From Lachnospiraceae bacterium UBA3632 (lineage in GTDB: Bacteria; Bacillota; Clostridia; Lachnospirales; Lachnospiraceae), in NCBI GenBank assembly GCA_002373975.1, contig DFKZ01000054.1, positions 29,647-93,646 on the forward strand: DNA of 64,000 nt, given 5' to 3'. The notes under the pieces are model-generated. The model did no database searches. It had not been told where the DNA came from and saw nothing but the letters and a program-made list of their open reading frames with translations. Both the position numbers and the translations under genes were made by a program. This document shows, piece after piece, positions 44,133 to 52,588 of the stretch (the first letter of the stretch is position 1; each line of letters starts with the position of its first letter).

Positions 44133-45011
44133 ATGAGCACTGCAGAAATGAAGCCTGTAAAAGAAGGAAAAGTCAGAGAGATCTACGACAACGGCGATAC
44201 GCTTATCATGGTCGCTACGGACAGGATAAGCTGTTTTGACGTGATCCTGGGAAACACTGTCACCGACAAGGGAAAGGTTCTTACCCAGATGTCACGTTTC
44301 TGGTTTGATATGACTAAGGACATCATACCCAACCACATGATCTCGGTGGATGTAAATGATATGCCCGAAGGATTCAGAAATGATAAATTCGAAGGAAGAA
44401 GCATGCTTTGCAGAAAGCTCACAATGCTTCCGGTAGAGTGTATTGTAAGAGGCTATATCACGGGAAGCGGATGGGCCAGCTATCAGAAGGACGGCACGGT
44501 GTGCGGCATCACCCTTCCGGTTGGATTAAAAGAGTCGGATAAGCTCCCCGAGCCTATTTACACTCCTTCAACAAAGGCAGAGATCGGCGATCATGACGAG
44601 AACATCTCATACGGGCAGAGTGTGGAATATCTTGAAAAGCGCTTCCCCGGAAAGGGAGAGGAATACGCTTCCAAGCTCCGTGATTACACCATTGCTCTCT
44701 ATAAGAAATGTGCCGATTACGCTCTTACAAAGGGAATAATCATTGCAGATACCAAGTTTGAGTTTGGTCTGGACGAGAACGGAAACATAGTGCTGGGTGA
44801 TGAGATGCTCACTCCCGACAGCTCCCGTTTCTGGCCTGCGGAAGGGTATGAGCCGGGTCACTCACAGCCCTCATTTGATAAGCAGTTCGCAAGAGACTGG
44901 CTCAAGTCCAACGAGGGACATAACTGGACACTTCCCGATGATGTTGTACAGAAAACGATAGACATTTATCACAAAGGATATGAGCTGCTCACCGGAAGCA
45001 AGCTGAAATAG
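44133..45011 (+). CDS. purC: SAICAR synthase
   Basis: This 292-residue enzyme joins CAIR with aspartate in purine synthesis. Diagnostic: VKEGKVREIYD at the N-terminus, ATDRISCFDVIL, CIVRGYITGSGW, IADTKFEFGLDENG and LGDEMLTPDSSRFW. The length matches the fungal-like long class (about 290-300 residues). AAACGGAGG precedes the ATG. It is followed 12 nt later by purB, the next-but-none step in the pathway, so the pair makes AICAR from CAIR. Confidence 0.97.
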   Translation: MSTAEMKPVKEGKVREIYDNGDTLIMVATDRISCFDVILGNTVTDKGKVLTQMSRFWFDMTKDIIPNHMISVDVNDMPEGFRNDKFEGRSMLCRKLTMLPVECIVRGYITGSGWASYQKDGTVCGITLPVGLKESDKLPEPIYTPSTKAEIGDHDENISYGQSVEYLEKRFPGKGEEYASKLRDYTIALYKKCADYALTKGIIIADTKFEFGLDENGNIVLGDEMLTPDSSRFWPAEGYEPGHSQPSFDKQFARDWLKSNEGHNWTLPDDVVQKTIDIYHKGYELLTGSKLK

Positions 45012-45023
45012 AAAGGAACCGAT

Positions 45024-46478
45024 ATGCCAACAGATATCTACACAAGCCCGCTTTCCGAGCGTTACGCGAGCAAAGAAATGCAATACATTTTTTCACAGGA
45101 TATGAAGTTCCGCACATGGCGAAAGCTCTGGATCGCTCTTGCCGAAGTTGAGATGGAGCTCGGTCTTTCCAAGGACGGAAAGCCCGTTATCACTCAGGAG
45201 ATGATAGATGAGCTTAAAGCCCACTCCGAGGATATCAACTATGATGTGGCAAGAGAGCGTGAAAAGGTGGTGCGCCACGACGTAATGAGTCATGTGTATG
45301 CTTACGGTCAGCAGTGCCCCAAGGCAGCAGGCATCATCCATCTGGGCGCCACATCGTGCTATGTCGGTGATAATACAGACATAATCATCATGACGGAGGG
45401 CCTTAAGCTTATCCGTAAAAAGCTGCTCAATGTTATGAAGGAGCTTGCTGATTTTGCGGATAAGTATAAAAAGCAGCCCACCCTTGCATTTACACATTTT
45501 CAGCCCGCTCAGCCCACTACCGTGGGAAAGAGGGCAACGCTGTGGCTTCAGGAGTTTTCACTTGATCTTGAAGACCTGGATCATGTGCTGGGTTCAATGA
45601 AGCTACTGGGCTCAAAGGGAACCACAGGAACCCAGGCTTCTTTCTTTGAGCTTTTTAACGGTGATCACGACACTATCGACAAGATCGATCCCATGATAGC
45701 AAAGAAGATGGGATTTAAGGAGTGCTACCCCGTATCCGGACAGACCTATTCCAGAAAGGTCGATACAAGGGTTGCAAACGTGCTTGCAGGCATCGCGGCT
45801 TCCGCTCACAAGATGAGCAATGATATAAGGCTTCTTCAACACTTAAAGGAAGTGGAAGAGCCCTTTGAGAAGACGCAGATCGGCTCATCCGCGATGGCTT
45901 ACAAGAGAAATCCCATGAGAAGTGAGAGAATAGCATCTCTTTCAAGATACGTGATGATCGATGCACTAAATCCTGCCATCACATCAGCTACGCAGTGGTT
46001 TGAGAGGACTCTGGACGACTCTGCAAACAAGAGGCTTTCGATCCCCGAGGGATTCCTTGCTACCGATGGTGTGCTTGATCTTTGTCTTAATGTGGTGGAC
46101 GGGCTTGTGGTCTATCCCAAGGTTATTGAGAAGCATATGCTGGCGGAGCTTCCTTTCATGGCTACCGAGAATATCATGATGGATGCCGTAAAGAACGGTG
46201 GAAACCGTCAGGAGCTTCACGAAAAGATAAGGACGCTCTCCATGGAAGCAGGTAAGAACGTTAAGGTAAACGGAGCGGACAACAACCTGCTCGAGCTTAT
46301 TGCGGCAGATCCTGCATTCGGGCTTACGCTTGACGAGCTCAAAGCTTCCACGATGGAACTTTCCAAATATGTGGGACGCGCGCCCGAACAGGTTGATGCA
46401 TTCCTTGGGAATGTGATCAGACCTATACTTGAAGCAAACAAAGAAGATCTGGGCATGAAGGCCGAGATAAATGTTTAA
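45024..46478 (+). CDS. purB: Adenylosuccinate lyase
   Basis: This 484-residue enzyme of the fumarase/aspartase superfamily cleaves SAICAR and adenylosuccinate, releasing fumarate. Diagnostic: SPLSERYASKEM near the N-terminus, HLGATSCYVGDNTD, THFQPAQPTTVGKRA with the catalytic His, and the mobile signature loop GSSAMAYKRNPMRSERI with the catalytic Ser. The length of about 480 is the longer class. It is tightly linked to purC (12 nt) and has GAAAGGAA before the ATG. Seventy-six nt separate it from the purF homologue, with no terminator visible. Confidence 0.97.
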   Translation: MPTDIYTSPLSERYASKEMQYIFSQDMKFRTWRKLWIALAEVEMELGLSKDGKPVITQEMIDELKAHSEDINYDVAREREKVVRHDVMSHVYAYGQQCPKAAGIIHLGATSCYVGDNTDIIIMTEGLKLIRKKLLNVMKELADFADKYKKQPTLAFTHFQPAQPTTVGKRATLWLQEFSLDLEDLDHVLGSMKLLGSKGTTGTQASFFELFNGDHDTIDKIDPMIAKKMGFKECYPVSGQTYSRKVDTRVANVLAGIAASAHKMSNDIRLLQHLKEVEEPFEKTQIGSSAMAYKRNPMRSERIASLSRYVMIDALNPAITSATQWFERTLDDSANKRLSIPEGFLATDGVLDLCLNVVDGLVVYPKVIEKHMLAELPFMATENIMMDAVKNGGNRQELHEKIRTLSMEAGKNVKVNGADNNLLELIAADPAFGLTLDELKASTMELSKYVGRAPEQVDAFLGNVIRPILEANKEDLGMKAEINV

Positions 46479-46554
46479 TACACAGGTCACGCGCGAAGGA
46501 CAGAATCTGCGCGGATGAGTAAAAGGAATATACTACTGAAAGGACTTAGGCAAA

Positions 46555-47961
46555 ATGGGTGGATTTTTCGGAGTGGCATCAAAAGAGGATTGTGTATTCG
46601 ATCTGTTCTTCGGAATAGATTACCATTCACATCTCGGAACACGCCGCGGAGGCATTACGGTATACGGAAAAGACGGGTTTGACCGTGCAATACACAATAT
46701 TGAGAATGCTCCCTTCAGGACCAAATTCGAAAAAGAAGTAAAGGAAATGTCCGGATATTACGGGATCGGATGCATATCCGACTATGAGGCGCAGCCTCTG
46801 ATGATCCGTTCCCATCACGGAACATATGCGCTTACAACCGTTGGAAAGATCAACAATTCCGAGGAACTGATACAGATGCTCTTCGATCAGGGGCATGTTC
46901 ACTTTCAGGAGATGAGCTCCGGAGAAGTTAATTCCACCGAGCTGGTAGCGGCGCTGATAAACACCAAGGCAAATCTTATCGAGGGTATCAGATTTGTGCA
47001 GGAGGTAGTGGACGGATCGATGTCACTGCTTTTGCTGAATCAGGCGGGAATCTACGCAGCCAGGGACAAGCTTGGAAGAACGCCCGTGGAGATAGGGAAA
47101 AAGCCGGAGGGCTTCTGCGTATCGTTTGAAAATTTTGCCTACAAGAATCTGGGATATCATGATCACAAGGAGCTGGGCCCCGGTGAGATAGTAGTCATTA
47201 CCGAAAAGAACTGTGTTACACTCTCCAATCCGGGAAGCGACATGAAGATATGCACCTTCCTCTGGATTTATTACGGATATCCCGCCAGCAGCTATGAGGG
47301 ACTTAATGTTGAGGAAATGCGTTACAGATGCGGCGCCAAGATGGCAAAGCGCGATAAGGTAAAGCCCGATATCGTGGCAGGCGTGCCCGATTCGGGAACC
47401 GCACATGCCGTTGGATATGCAAATGAGTCGGGAATACCTTTCTCAAGGCCTTTTATCAAATACACGCCCACCTGGCCCCGCTCGTTTATGCCAACCATAC
47501 AGAGCAAGCGCAACCTTATCGCCAAGATGAAGATGCTTGCTGTAAATGAGCTTATAAACGGAAAGAGTATCCTGCTTATAGACGATTCCATAGTAAGAGG
47601 TACACAGCTCCGTGAGACCACGGAGTACCTTTACGAGAACGGCGCGAAGGAAGTACATATCCGTCCTGCATGCCCTCCGCTTCTATACGGATGCAAGTAT
47701 CTTAACTTCTCAAGATCGACTTCGGAGATGGACCTTATCGCCAGACGTGTTATCGAAAGGCTCGAAAACGGAAATGTGACCGAAGAGATACTTCAGGAGT
47801 ACGCCAATCCTGAGTCGGAGAAGTATAAGGCTATGGAAGAGGAGATCTGCAAGGAACTTAAATTTACATCGCTTCGTTTTAACAGACTGGATGATATGAT
47901 CGAAGCTACCGGGCTTGAGCCCTGCAAGCTTTGCACATATTGCTGGGACGGGAAGGAATAA
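46555..47961 (+). CDS. PurF-like amidophosphoribosyltransferase homologue with degenerate glutaminase site
   Basis: This 468-residue protein has the PurF two-domain layout. The N-terminus reads MGGFFGVASK; the catalytic Cys that should follow Met is Gly. Other glutaminase residues are also altered: the Arg loop (usually GHVRY) reads GIGCISDYE, and the Asn-Gly pair (usually HNGN) reads TVGKINN. The PRPP-binding loop ILLIDDSIVRGTQ is intact, as are PDSGTAHAVGYA and a Cys-rich end CKLCTYC that could bind Fe-S as in Bacillus PurF. It may use free ammonia, an external glutaminase, or have a regulatory role. Its place after purC and purB supports purine metabolism. Start chosen on the conserved N-terminus and AGG upstream. 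Confidence 0.85.
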   Translation: MGGFFGVASKEDCVFDLFFGIDYHSHLGTRRGGITVYGKDGFDRAIHNIENAPFRTKFEKEVKEMSGYYGIGCISDYEAQPLMIRSHHGTYALTTVGKINNSEELIQMLFDQGHVHFQEMSSGEVNSTELVAALINTKANLIEGIRFVQEVVDGSMSLLLLNQAGIYAARDKLGRTPVEIGKKPEGFCVSFENFAYKNLGYHDHKELGPGEIVVITEKNCVTLSNPGSDMKICTFLWIYYGYPASSYEGLNVEEMRYRCGAKMAKRDKVKPDIVAGVPDSGTAHAVGYANESGIPFSRPFIKYTPTWPRSFMPTIQSKRNLIAKMKMLAVNELINGKSILLIDDSIVRGTQLRETTEYLYENGAKEVHIRPACPPLLYGCKYLNFSRSTSEMDLIARRVIERLENGNVTEEILQEYANPESEKYKAMEEEICKELKFTSLRFNRLDDMIEATGLEPCKLCTYCWDGKE

Positions 47962-47962
47962 T

Positions 47963-48214
47963 ATGGTTGATTATGCTATCTGCCCCTGCTGCGGATGCAG
48001 GACGCTGGATCCGGAAGATTCATCATTTGAGATATGCCCTGTGTGCTTCTGGGAAAACGATCCATCACAGATCCGTTACCCAGACGAAGCGGGAGCAAAC
48101 AAGGTGAGTCTTAATCAGGCAAGAAAGAATTACGCTCTTTACGGAGCGTGCGAGGAGCGTTTTAAGGAATATGTGAGAGAGCCTTATGAAGAAGAACGCG
48201 GAGAGGATAACTAA
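47963..48214 (+). CDS. CPCC-type cysteine-rich protein
   Basis: This 83-residue protein begins MVDYAICPCCGCRTL and continues FEICPVCFWENDPSQ, giving four Cys in two CxxC-like knuckles plus the Pro-Cys-Cys of the CPCC family (PF14206 by memory). Such proteins presumably bind zinc and often occur next to toxin-like genes; their function is unsettled. The ATG at 47963 follows AAGGAAT and lies 1 nt after the purF-like stop; a longer frame would overlap purF. It overlaps the next lipoprotein gene by 29 nt. Confidence 0.85.
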   Translation: MVDYAICPCCGCRTLDPEDSSFEICPVCFWENDPSQIRYPDEAGANKVSLNQARKNYALYGACEERFKEYVREPYEEERGEDN

Positions 48215-49400
48215 AAAGGGAATAATCGAGAGTGCTGTGCTCGCCTTGCTGACCGGTGCTTTTGTGATCACCGGATGCGGCGGCCTGAATGGGGCTTCGC
48301 TTTCTGACAGTGACGCCTCAAAAGAACAGGTAAGCGGGAATGAAGAAAGCTCAAACAAGGCTGTTGAGGCTGAGAAGGATGGCGCTGTGACGGAAGGTGA
48401 GAGCATTCCCGATGAAAAAACTGCCGCTACAGCTCCGCCTGCGCCGGTAAAGCACGAAGACTGGGTTCCTGAAAGACCACTCGAAGACGGGTATGTCTGG
48501 GCGCAGCTTCATGAGGATGTGTACGAGGAGAGAAACGGCATCCGCAGGATAGAGTTTGCCGCAGGCGAGTATAAAAAAGTGCCTGAGATGGTGGGCTGGC
48601 TCATGGATGCGGGTGTGGATCCTCGAAGCGAAGTTGCCGACATTTCGGGAATAGATGTGAGTAATATGGATATGGATGAGGTGTTTGCGGCACTTCCCAA
48701 TCTTCAGCGCATCTATATGATAGATTGCGGCCTTGATAATGACGGATATGCAGCGCTTCAGGATGCACATCCGGATATCCGCATTATCTGGGAAATCGTA
48801 TTGTCCCACTGGAAGATAAGGACTGATGTGGTGGCTTTTTCGAGCCTTAAGATCTGCGCGGATACATTCTTTATGCAGAATGAAGAAGCCTACTATCTTA
48901 AGTATTGCACCGATCTGGTCGCTCTCGATCTCGGACATAATTATGTTTCGGATCTGACCTTCTTAAGATACATGCCAAACCTTAAGGTACTGATACTTGT
49001 TGATAACGTCAAAGCTGTTGAAGGCGAGAGAAAGTATCATCTGACAGATCTTTCGGAGCTTCAGTATGTACCGCATTTGAGATATCTGGAATTCTTTGCG
49101 AATAATGTATCGGACTTCAGCTTTATGCAGTATCTTACCGAACTGGAGGATCTGAACATAAGCTACAATTCCGTGAGCAGCATACAGTATATGAGAAATC
49201 TGCCTCACCTTCAGAGACTTTGGATGGAGCATACATATATTCCTTACAATGAATATGTTGAGCTTACCCAGCTCTATCCCAATGCGCAGATAGTCTATGT
49301 TGGAGAAGGTTCCATAGACCAGGGCTGGAGGAGCGGACCGCACTACTGGGCCATGAGAAATATGGTTAAGAATAATGTGATAGATGATGTTTATAAATAG
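48186..49400 (+). CDS. Leucine-rich-repeat lipoprotein
   Basis: This 404-residue protein has a signal peptide ending in the lipobox ITGC (C31) and a Ser/Glu/Ala-rich linker to about residue 95. The remainder contains irregular leucine-rich repeats: ISGIDVSNMDMDEVFAALPNL, LVALDLGHNYVSDLTFLRYM, LRYLEFFANNVSDFSFMQYL, LEDLNISYNSVSSIQYMRNL and LQRLWMEHTY, the N-x-(I/V)-S-D/S pattern of bacterial internalin-type repeats. It is anchored outside the cell membrane and probably binds proteins. The gene overlaps the CPCC gene by 29 nt and is followed 39 nt later by a short lipoprotein gene. Confidence 0.85.
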   Translation: MKKNAERITKKGIIESAVLALLTGAFVITGCGGLNGASLSDSDASKEQVSGNEESSNKAVEAEKDGAVTEGESIPDEKTAATAPPAPVKHEDWVPERPLEDGYVWAQLHEDVYEERNGIRRIEFAAGEYKKVPEMVGWLMDAGVDPRSEVADISGIDVSNMDMDEVFAALPNLQRIYMIDCGLDNDGYAALQDAHPDIRIIWEIVLSHWKIRTDVVAFSSLKICADTFFMQNEEAYYLKYCTDLVALDLGHNYVSDLTFLRYMPNLKVLILVDNVKAVEGERKYHLTDLSELQYVPHLRYLEFFANNVSDFSFMQYLTELEDLNISYNSVSSIQYMRNLPHLQRLWMEHTYIPYNEYVELTQLYPNAQIVYVGEGSIDQGWRSGPHYWAMRNMVKNNVIDDVYK

Positions 49401-49439
49401 ATTCAGCCTGATCGCTTTATCTGTGGGAAGATGAGTTGA

Positions 49440-49907
49440 ATGAAACAGATAAGATTATTTAAAATACTTAAAAGAATACTGATGCCGGTAATGCTTGTAT
49501 TGATGCTTTCTCTTACGGGCTGTTCTTTTTTGGAAGAAATAGATTTTGGTGGAAGCACAGATTCGGGAAAATATGATTATTCGCTTCCGGATGTTTCCGA
49601 AGAAACCGTGAATGAACCGGTTGAAAGAGAAGAGCAGGTTCAGTTTCACTTCCGAAACGAGAAGCTTCTCAAACAGCATTATGAGAAGCATGGTATCGAG
49701 ATGGGATTCGATTCCCCCGAGGAATACGAAGCTGCAGCATCAGCAGTCATTTACAACCCCAATGTTCTGACCAAGACGGAAAAAGAAGACGGAGATTACG
49801 TCTTCTATGTGGAAGATACTAACGAATTTGTGGTTGTTTCCACCGATGGATATATAAGGACATACTTCCTGCCAAGCGGAGGAAAATCTTATTTTGACAG
49901 ACAGTGA
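49440..49907 (+). CDS. Short lipoprotein with a barnase/EndoU-like (PBECR-type) C-terminal domain
   Basis: This 155-residue protein has a signal peptide, lipobox LTGC (C28) and a linker. The C-terminal domain (about 70-155) contains HYEKHGIEMGF, then SPEEYEAAASAVIYNP, DGDYVFYVEDTNEFVVVS, and a closing DGYIRTYFLPSGGKSYFDRQ. This HxxKHG ... YIRTYF ... YF pattern recalls the RNase-like domains found at the C-terminus of phage head proteins and polymorphic toxins. I infer a secreted or surface-displayed nuclease-like domain; activity is unproven. It follows an LRR lipoprotein and a CPCC protein, and a bidirectional terminator closes the run. Confidence 0.7.
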   Translation: MKQIRLFKILKRILMPVMLVLMLSLTGCSFLEEIDFGGSTDSGKYDYSLPDVSEETVNEPVEREEQVQFHFRNEKLLKQHYEKHGIEMGFDSPEEYEAAASAVIYNPNVLTKTEKEDGDYVFYVEDTNEFVVVSTDGYIRTYFLPSGGKSYFDRQ

Positions 49908-49933
49908 GAATACAGAATTGATCATGAACTTAA

Positions 49934-49959
49934 AAAACCGCGGTGTTAGCCGCGGTTTT
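49934..49959. terminator. Bidirectional terminator
   Basis: AAAACCGCGG / CCGCGGTTTT, 10-bp perfect stem, 6-nt loop, with A and T tracts on both sides. It serves the plus-strand lipoprotein gene and the minus-strand pepD gene. Confidence 0.9.
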
Positions 49960-49989
49960 GTTGCTTTATAGAAGCATATGATTAACGGA

Positions 49990-51465
49990 TCAGCCCTTTT
50001 TTTCTATCAGCGCTCTTACGAATTCATACACGCGCCTTGATGAGGAGATATAGAGCTTTTCTTCGGTGGTATGGATGTCTTTCATGTCGGGACCGATGGA
50101 TACGCAATCGAGATCTGTTATCTTGTCGCTGAGAAGACCGCATTCAAGGCCGGCATGAATAGCTTTGAGGACAGGCTTTTTACCGTACATTTCTTCGTAG
50201 AGTGCACACATCTTATCGCGAAGAGGTGAGTCGGCGCGGTAAGCCCAGCCGGGATAGTTGCCGGATATAACAGCCTTTCCGCCAAAGCTTTCCGCAAGGC
50301 AGATCACTCTGTCGGCAAGCTCAAACTTTGCGCTCTCGATGCTGCTCCTTACAGAGAAAGTTGCATGTATAACGGGAGATGTCTTATCATCACAGTTAAG
50401 CGAAACTATTCCGAGATTGAGAGAGGTTTCCACCAGCCCTTCAATGTCGGAACTCATGGTCTGAACTCCGTTGGGAACCGTAAATAAGAATTTAACGGCA
50501 TCCGTAACATCATATATTGCAGTCGATTCTGCAGCATCATCTTTTCCATCGTTAATTCTCACATAAAGATCCGGATCTTTTTTATGATATTCATCTTTGA
50601 TATATGACTCAAATTCCTTAATGAATATTTCAAATCTTTCACTGTTTTTGGCAGCTACGCCGATCTTTGTAACCCGTGGTATAGCATTGTCTGCAAGGCC
50701 GCCTTCGATATAAGTTATGTAAACCCTTTCGCCGGAGTATTTTGAATATCCGAACAAAAGCCTTGCCGCCAGCTTGTTTGAATTTGCACGGCCTTTTATG
50801 ATCTCTTCTCCGGAGTGACCCCCGAGAAGCCCGCCTATCTCAACCTCGCGGACTTGATATTTATCGGACGAAGCCGCCTCTTTTACCGGGATATCCGCAT
50901 TAATGCGAAGGCCGCCGGCACAGCTTGTGAGGAATATTCCCTCATCCTCGGAATCGAGATTTAACAGACGGTTCCCACTGAGCATTGAGAGGTCTATGCC
51001 CCGGGCTCCCTCCATACCGGTCTCTTCATTTGTAGTGATAACCACCTCAAGGCGGGGATGCTTAAGAGTGTCATCTTCAAGAAGAGCTAGGGCTGTTGCT
51101 ACAGCGATCCCGTCGTCTCCTCCAAGAGAGGTGCCCTCGGCATATATGTAGTCTTCCTCTGCGTTGATCGCAGCTTTAAGCGGCTCTGTCTTCATATCGA
51201 TATCAAGCCCGGGTACGCTTACTGCCACCATGTCCATATGTCCCTGGATTATAAGCGGAGGCTCATCCTCATACCCTTCGGAAGCTTCTTTTATGATGAC
51301 GACATTTTTAAGCTCATCCTGATAGGTTTCAAGGTCGTGATCGCGCCCGAATGACGCAATATAATCGCTGATCCTGTCCACATTGTATGAGCCGTGTGGG
51401 ATCTTTGTAAGCTCCTCAAAATAGTAAAATAGTCTTTCCGGTTTTAATTCTGATAAAACGCCCAT
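49990..51465 (-). CDS. pepD: Aminoacyl-histidine dipeptidase (PepD, M20 family)
   Basis: This 491-residue dipeptidase hydrolyses Xaa-His and other dipeptides. Metal site motifs are IQGHMDMV, LGGDDGIA, TTNEETGMEGA (catalytic and metal-binding Glu), and the C-terminal IHAGLECG. A beta-sheet lid domain lies between (about 190-380). The length matches PepD. The ATG ending at 51465 has GGAGG 6 nt upstream; a longer frame starting at 51498 has no ribosome site. It is monocistronic, divergent from the hydrolase gene after about 200 nt, and shares a bidirectional terminator with the convergent lipoprotein gene. Confidence 0.95.
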   Translation of the reverse strand: MGVLSELKPERLFYYFEELTKIPHGSYNVDRISDYIASFGRDHDLETYQDELKNVVIIKEASEGYEDEPPLIIQGHMDMVAVSVPGLDIDMKTEPLKAAINAEEDYIYAEGTSLGGDDGIAVATALALLEDDTLKHPRLEVVITTNEETGMEGARGIDLSMLSGNRLLNLDSEDEGIFLTSCAGGLRINADIPVKEAASSDKYQVREVEIGGLLGGHSGEEIIKGRANSNKLAARLLFGYSKYSGERVYITYIEGGLADNAIPRVTKIGVAAKNSERFEIFIKEFESYIKDEYHKKDPDLYVRINDGKDDAAESTAIYDVTDAVKFLFTVPNGVQTMSSDIEGLVETSLNLGIVSLNCDDKTSPVIHATFSVRSSIESAKFELADRVICLAESFGGKAVISGNYPGWAYRADSPLRDKMCALYEEMYGKKPVLKAIHAGLECGLLSDKITDLDCVSIGPDMKDIHTTEEKLYISSSRRVYEFVRALIEKKG

Positions 51466-51667
51466 TTTCTTCCTCCGATATGCGTATATAAAAAACATTT
51501 CCTATGGTGTGATCATTTATACTGTGCCGAGTTATTTTGTTTCCATAAGGGCTATAAATGTAGTATAATATTATCCGTGGTTTTGTGTCCTTACGGTTTT
51601 TATTCGACCTTTGTATCATACCACATTTTAGTTTCATTTTACACTGTCACAAAGAAAGGATCATCCG

Positions 51668-52588
51668 ATGCCTGTTCCTATACTGGTACTTATCATAATT
51701 CTTGCGCTGTTTCTCGTTTTTCTTGTTGTTGCATCCGTGCTGCTGGCGCGCATGGTGGCATGGCCTCACAGGATCACGATCCCCGATGAGATCAAATATG
51801 AAAAAGAAAAGGGAATGTGGAAGAATTTTGATGAGCTTAAAAAAGAGGAATACACCATAAATTCTTTCGACGGCTATGAGCTCCACATGCTCTATGTTCC
51901 CGCAGAAGAAGTATCAGATAAATACGTTATAATTTCTCACGGATACAGTGGATGCAGGCTCGGAAGTGTCAAGTATCTGCATCTGTTCCACGACCTTGGA
52001 TTCAATGCCATGCTCTATGATGACAGAGGACACGGCGATAATATCAGAGTGGCATGCACCATGGGCTTTAAGGAAAGCCGTGATCTTATGGAGGTCATAA
52101 AGCATGTGTACGAGAGATTCGGGAACGATATTGTTCTCGGTCTTCACGGCGAATCCATGGGATCGGCGCTTTCCAACAATGCACTTCAGTATTCGCCAAA
52201 GGTGGATTTTATAGTCAGTGACTGCGGATATAACGACCTGATGAAGCTGTACGAGCATCTGGTGAGCAAAAATCTTCATCTTCCGAAATTTTTTGCATCC
52301 ACCGCTTCTCTGGTTTCAAGGATTCTTTACGGTTATTTTTACAAGCAGGTAAGCCCTATCAGGTATATAAAAGAAAACGAGATCCCGATATGCTTTTTCC
52401 ACGGGGATTCGGATTCACTCATACCATGCGAACATGCAAAGGAAATGCATGAAGCAAACAAGGGCTACAGTGAGCTCTATATCATCCCGGGTGCGGAGCA
52501 TGCCATGAGCGTTGTTACCGATGAAGCATTTTACAGGGAAAAGGTAAAGGGATTTCTTGAAAAGACAGGAGTAATCGATGTTTGCTGA
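51668..52588 (+). CDS. Membrane-anchored alpha/beta hydrolase
   Basis: This 306-residue protein has an N-terminal membrane segment (about 4-27) and an alpha/beta-hydrolase domain. The nucleophile elbow is GLHGESMG (S163), the acid is probably the Asp in FHGDSDSLIP, and the His is in PGAEHAMSV. The oxyanion region is SHGYSGCRLG. It resembles the serine aminopeptidase S33/BAAT-like hydrolases annotated in clostridia; the substrate is unknown. AAAGGA lies 7 nt before the ATG. The next gene, a FeFe-hydrogenase, begins 11 nt before its stop codon. Confidence 0.9.
   Translation: MPVPILVLIIILALFLVFLVVASVLLARMVAWPHRITIPDEIKYEKEKGMWKNFDELKKEEYTINSFDGYELHMLYVPAEEVSDKYVIISHGYSGCRLGSVKYLHLFHDLGFNAMLYDDRGHGDNIRVACTMGFKESRDLMEVIKHVYERFGNDIVLGLHGESMGSALSNNALQYSPKVDFIVSDCGYNDLMKLYEHLVSKNLHLPKFFASTASLVSRILYGYFYKQVSPIRYIKENEIPICFFHGDSDSLIPCEHAKEMHEANKGYSELYIIPGAEHAMSVVTDEAFYREKVKGFLEKTGVIDVC

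Noticed and set aside
44119..46554. Purine riboswitch before purC or the purF-like gene
   Set aside because: The purC gap is 14 nt and the 76-nt gap before purF has no purine-riboswitch core or terminator.
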